8,316 bases of DNA from Bacteroidales bacterium. GTDB taxonomy: Bacteria > Bacteroidota > Bacteroidia > Bacteroidales > ML635J-15. The notes under the pieces are model-generated. The model made no database searches, was not told where the DNA came from, and saw only the letters and a list, made by a program, of their open reading frames with translations. Each line of letters begins with the position of its first letter. The first letter of the stretch is position 1. The stretch is from positions 1-8,316 of the forward strand of contig JAGOEF010000064.1 in NCBI GenBank assembly GCA_017997855.1, read 5' to 3'. Below are positions 5,954-8,316 of the stretch, piece after piece. Both the position numbers and the translations under genes were made by a program.

Positions 5954-6973
5954 TTAATATATGGTGGAGAATTGTTTTAAAAATCGGAGGTCGTTTTCGA
6001 AATACAGCCTGATGTCGTTTACACCAAATTTCAGCATTGCCATACGTTCAACGCCAATACCGAAGGCAAATCCCGTGTATTTATCAGGATCGATACCTGT
6101 GGCTGCCAGCACGTTAGGGTCAACCATGCCACATCCAAGAACTTCGAGCCAGCCAGTGTTTTTGCAAACACGGCATCCCTTTCCCCCGCATAAAGTACAG
6201 CTCACATCCATTTCGGCCGAAGGCTCGGTGAATGGGAAATACGACGGGCGAAGCCTGATCTGTGTTTGTTCCCCAAACATTTCTTTGGCAAAGTACAACA
6301 GCGTTTGTTTCAAATCGGCGAACGAAACATTCTCGTCGATATATAAGCCTTCCACCTGATGAAACTGACAATGCGAACGTGCCGAAATTGCCTCGTTACG
6401 GTATACACGTCCGGGTGAAATGGTACGGATGGGTGGTTTCAGTGTCTGCATTTCCCGTGTTTGCACCGACGAAGTGTGGGTGCGCAGCAGAATGTTCAGG
6501 TCGGGCGTAACGAAGAATGTGTCCTGCATATCGCGGGCAGGATGATCCGGGGCAAAATTCAGGAGGGCAAAATTGTGCTCGTCGTCTTCAATCTCAGGCC
6601 CATAGCTCAAGGTATATCCTATACGGGTAAACACCCCGCAAATTTCGTTAATCAACAGCGAAACCGGGTGACGGCTGCCTATATCGATGTTGTCGGCAGG
6701 CAGTGTAAGGTCAATTTGCTTTTCGGTTTTTTTACTTCCGGTAAAACTTGCAGTCAGCATCTCGAATTTTTCGGTTGCCAGATTCTTCAGATTGTTAATG
6801 AGCTGACCTGCTTCGCGTTTATGCTCAGCCGGCAAGTCTCTGAAAGCATCAAACAATGCACTGATTTCGCCTTTTTTCGATAGATATTTAAGACGGAAAT
6901 TTTCAACATCGTTTTGACCGGAAGCCACGAAAGCATGTATCTCGGCCGTTAGTTTTTCGATTTTCTCTTTCAT
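5954..6973 (-). CDS. pheS: Phenylalanyl-tRNA synthetase alpha subunit
   Basis: PheS is the catalytic alpha subunit of the alpha2-beta2 enzyme that charges tRNA-Phe. The 339 residues begin with an N-terminal coiled-coil region (about 1-90), followed by the class II aminoacylation core. Motif 2 is visible as GRVYRNEAISARSHCQFHQ (188-206), the FTEPSAEMDV segment at 248-257, and motif 3 as FGIGVERMAML (304-314), with ENDLRFLKQF at the end. Between FTEPSAEMDV and GWLEVLGCGM sits C259-x2-C262-x4-C267-x2-C270, a zinc-knuckle-like insertion found in many bacterial PheS proteins outside Proteobacteria. The ATG at 6973 gives MKEKIEKL; in-frame TTG and GTG codons just upstream (6976, 6979) are less likely. 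No pheT follows, so the beta subunit is encoded elsewhere, as is common in Bacteroidota. Confidence 0.98.
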   Translation of the reverse strand: MKEKIEKLTAEIHAFVASGQNDVENFRLKYLSKKGEISALFDAFRDLPAEHKREAGQLINNLKNLATEKFEMLTASFTGSKKTEKQIDLTLPADNIDIGSRHPVSLLINEICGVFTRIGYTLSYGPEIEDDEHNFALLNFAPDHPARDMQDTFFVTPDLNILLRTHTSSVQTREMQTLKPPIRTISPGRVYRNEAISARSHCQFHQVEGLYIDENVSFADLKQTLLYFAKEMFGEQTQIRLRPSYFPFTEPSAEMDVSCTLCGGKGCRVCKNTGWLEVLGCGMVDPNVLAATGIDPDKYTGFAFGIGVERMAMLKFGVNDIRLYFENDLRFLKQFSTIY

Positions 6974-6990
6974 CAACACAATTTTAGATG

Positions 6991-6998
6991 CAAAAATA
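6991..6998 (-). promoter_or_regulatory. Perfect -7 element in the gap before pheS
   Basis: Read on the minus strand, 6998 to 6991 is TATTTTTG, an exact match to TAnnTTTG. It would start transcription near 6985, about 11 bases before the pheS ATG. No TTG appears at the -33 distance (about 7016-7022). It may let pheS-rpiB and the 161-residue gene be transcribed apart from the cyclophilin gene upstream. Confidence 0.35.
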
Positions 6999-7008
6999 AC
7001 AGGGATAC

Positions 7009-7896
7009 TTATTCGTGGTGCTCTTTAAGGAAGTTTTTCCATTCTTTTTTCGTCATCACCCGGGTCGAAAGTATATATATATCCTTGCGTGGGCGGGAGT
7101 GGAGGCCTGTGTTTACCTTCGTCATGGCTTCTACTTTATCGAGTCCGAAAACAACACGGCCAAAAACAGTATAATTCCCGTCCATATCGGGGAGCCCTCC
7201 GTTAGTGGTGTAAATTTTTTGCTGTTTTTCCGATAATGCGTAGAGGTTCACCCCATCTTTTTCCATCCGTGGCTTTACAATGGCCATAGCTTCGATATAC
7301 AATCGCCGGTAATCATCGTTTTTCCTGTGTTGTTTGTAATAGGCCAGACTGTCGCGAAGTATTTCGTGTCCGGGCTCAGCAAGCATCAGTTCGATATATT
7401 GCTTGTACACCGGGGCATTTTTCATATTTATAAGTTTGTTGAACTCCGCTTCGTCGAATTTGTCCCCATATACAATGTAAAAAACTGAAGTATGTGACTT
7501 CTTTTCCGGATTCATTGCATCAGGTGCTTTCATGGCTCCTACGGCACCGCGGGCATTGATGCGTGCGGGGTGTATTTCTGCCGGAATCGAGGTGTCGGTT
7601 AGATTAAGCCCTATTACGTCGGCAGGCGCTGCTTTTTTTGAAGCCGGATCCCCCGTTACCAATATACCTGAGGGTGTGGCTTTATGAACAAGCAGGCTGT
7701 CGTAGAAATTATTGTTGCATTTTTCGATGAAATTGTCGCGATGCAGTGGTGTTGATTCATACAGACCAATTACAATATCGCCCATCGAGGTTTTTACTTC
7801 AACGTAATTTTTAATGGTTAAATGCCTTCCACCTGAGCTACAGGCAGCGAGAAAAGCAAAAAAAATCATACTAAAACCGATATTCAACTTCCGCAT
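7009..7896 (-). CDS. Cyclophilin-type peptidyl-prolyl isomerase-like lipoprotein with altered active site
   Basis: This 295-residue lipoprotein has the signal peptide MRKLNIGFSMIFFAF and a good lipobox LAAC with Cys19. The mature protein should be anchored in the envelope, facing the periplasm. Residues about 30-144 and 232-281 form a cyclophilin fold: VEVKTSMGDIVIGLY, FYDSLLVHKATP, GDP at 82-84, SVFYIVYG and MDGNYTVFGRVV. Compared with human cyclophilin A, the catalytic Arg55 is K72, Phe60 is G77, Gln63 is V80, Gln111 is V138, Phe113 is Y140 and His126 is Y242. Isomerase activity is therefore doubtful and a chaperone or binding role is possible. A roughly 85-residue charged, mostly helical insertion (about 145-231) splits the fold; similar insertions occur in other Bacteroidota cyclophilin lipoproteins. 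pheS follows 35 bp downstream. The ATG at 7896 is fixed by the signal peptide. Confidence 0.9.
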   Translation of the reverse strand: MRKLNIGFSMIFFAFLAACSSGGRHLTIKNYVEVKTSMGDIVIGLYESTPLHRDNFIEKCNNNFYDSLLVHKATPSGILVTGDPASKKAAPADVIGLNLTDTSIPAEIHPARINARGAVGAMKAPDAMNPEKKSHTSVFYIVYGDKFDEAEFNKLINMKNAPVYKQYIELMLAEPGHEILRDSLAYYKQHRKNDDYRRLYIEAMAIVKPRMEKDGVNLYALSEKQQKIYTTNGGLPDMDGNYTVFGRVVFGLDKVEAMTKVNTGLHSRPRKDIYILSTRVMTKKEWKNFLKEHHE

Positions 7897-7907
7897 TGCA
7901 ATTAAAT

Positions 7908-7938
7908 TTTGAAATATTTAAAATAGTTCGTATAATTG
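7908..7938 (+). promoter_or_regulatory. Bacteroidota-type promoter for the lipoprotein gene at 7969
   Basis: TTTG at 7908-7911 and TATAATTG at 7931-7938 are separated by 19 bp, the usual spacing for -33 and -7 elements in this phylum. The -7 element has one mismatch to TAnnTTTG. The predicted start is near 7945, giving a leader of about 24 bases before the ATG at 7969. Confidence 0.5.
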
Positions 7939-7945
7939 TGGGTTA

Positions 7946-7953
7946 CAAAGTTA
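7946..7953 (-). promoter_or_regulatory. Perfect -7 element for the cyclophilin-pheS-rpiB cluster
   Basis: Read on the minus strand, 7953 to 7946 is TAACTTTG, an exact TAnnTTTG match. It predicts a start near 7939 and a leader of about 43 bases to the ATG at 7896. No TTG is seen at the -33 distance. It faces, and its start region overlaps, the rightward promoter at 7908-7938. Confidence 0.45.
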
Positions 7954-7968
7954 AAAATTTTATCGAGA

Positions 7969-8316
7969 ATGAATAAAACTATCTACACCCTTATTGCAGC
8001 AAGCCTCGTAGCAAGCTTGTTTTTTGTTGCCTTTTCGTGTAAGGAACCTGTGCCCCCCAAGGCAATTGTTATTGTGGAAGACGAAGACGGACTTCCCGTT
8101 GAAGGCGCTATGGTAATTGTCAAGGCTGCTTCTTCCGACAGTTCTCATACCGTTGTGTATCTGGCAAGTGGTCCAAAACTGGTTGCCGACACTTCGTGGA
8201 CAGGCGAAGACGGGCGGGTAAGCTATGATTTCAGGTACACTTCGATTTACAAGGTTGAGGTTACCAAAGGCACCGACCGCGATCATCCGTTTGTTCGCAG
8301 GGGCATGGGTGTGCTT
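7969..8316 (+). CDS. Predicted lipoprotein with Ig-like/carboxypeptidase-regulatory-like domain, 3' end cut by window
   Basis: The frame starts at ATG 7969 and is open for 116 codons to the window end, so the gene is incomplete. The N terminus is a lipoprotein signal: MNKTIY, a hydrophobic core (LIAASLVASLFFVA) and Cys24 in AFSC. The mature part begins with a short Pro-rich linker (KEPVPPK) and then a pattern typical of beta-sandwich surface modules of the CarboxypepD_reg or Big type: AIVIVEDEDGLPVEGAMVIV (about 31-50), then a TGEDGRVSYDF turn-and-strand (90-100) and YKVEV. Such modules serve as carbohydrate- or protein-binding or structural domains on Bacteroidota surface proteins. What the remainder encodes cannot be seen. 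It is divergent from the cyclophilin gene, with a shared 72-bp promoter region. Confidence 0.85.
   Translation, partial: MNKTIYTLIAASLVASLFFVAFSCKEPVPPKAIVIVEDEDGLPVEGAMVIVKAASSDSSHTVVYLASGPKLVADTSWTGEDGRVSYDFRYTSIYKVEVTKGTDRDHPFVRRGMGVL

Noticed and set aside
5440..6012. 190-residue open frame on the + strand
   Set aside because: It lies antisense to rpiB and the ends of its neighbours, all well supported. It has no signal, domain or plausible start context; it is a shadow of rpiB codon use.
6461..6883. 140-residue open frame on the + strand
   Set aside because: Entirely antisense to pheS, which is certain; no recognisable features.
7071..7082. Alternating TA run
   Set aside because: It encodes YIL near the C terminus of the cyclophilin gene; short and in frame, not a promoter or repeat element.
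7960..8286. 108-residue open frame on the - strand
   Set aside because: Antisense to the lipoprotein gene at 7969, which has a signal peptide, lipobox and promoter.

Overview
The window looks like a chromosomal segment of a Bacteroidota bacterium, most plausibly Bacteroidales or a close relative. Several things point that way: promoters of the TAnnTTTG type, A-rich leaders with almost no Shine-Dalgarno sequence, several Cys-anchored lipoproteins, a probable type IX secretion C-terminal domain, and PheS and 2-hydroxyacid dehydrogenase sequences of the kind found in this phylum. I see no phage, insertion sequence, tRNA, rRNA or CRISPR signal. No gene-free stretch exceeds about 125 bases.

Left part, all on the + strand. 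The window opens inside a Crp/Fnr-family regulator (2-550) whose 5' end is cut off. A 116-bp AT-rich gap follows, holding an imperfect direct repeat, a possible operator and a weak promoter. Next comes a secreted 521-residue protein of unknown function (667-2232), closed by a good intrinsic terminator. After that is a two-gene unit: an exported thioredoxin-fold protein with a CGHC motif and a probable T9SS sorting tail (2355-3098), and a small lipoprotein 1 bp later (3100-3462). A second pair follows: a SerA-like D-2-hydroxyacid dehydrogenase (3511-4461) and a DUF2148 protein with a four-Cys iron-sulfur motif (4467-5006).

Right part, mostly on the - strand. A compact four-gene cluster is read leftward: a cyclophilin-type lipoprotein (7896-7009), phenylalanyl-tRNA synthetase alpha subunit pheS (6973-5954), ribose-5-phosphate isomerase B rpiB (5943-5497), and a 161-residue Trp- and Cys-containing protein of unknown function (5494-5009). 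Gaps are 35, 10 and 2 bp, so the last three are almost certainly cotranscribed. The cluster ends only 2 bp from the end of the DUF2148 gene, so the two transcription units meet tail to tail. At the right edge a divergent lipoprotein gene (7969 onward) runs off the window; its promoter overlaps the cyclophilin gene's promoter.

No complete new system is evident. The points most worth following are the cyclophilin with its active site replaced, the thioredoxin/T9SS-tail plus lipoprotein pair, the orphan 161-residue family, and the face-to-face promoters at 7908-7953.
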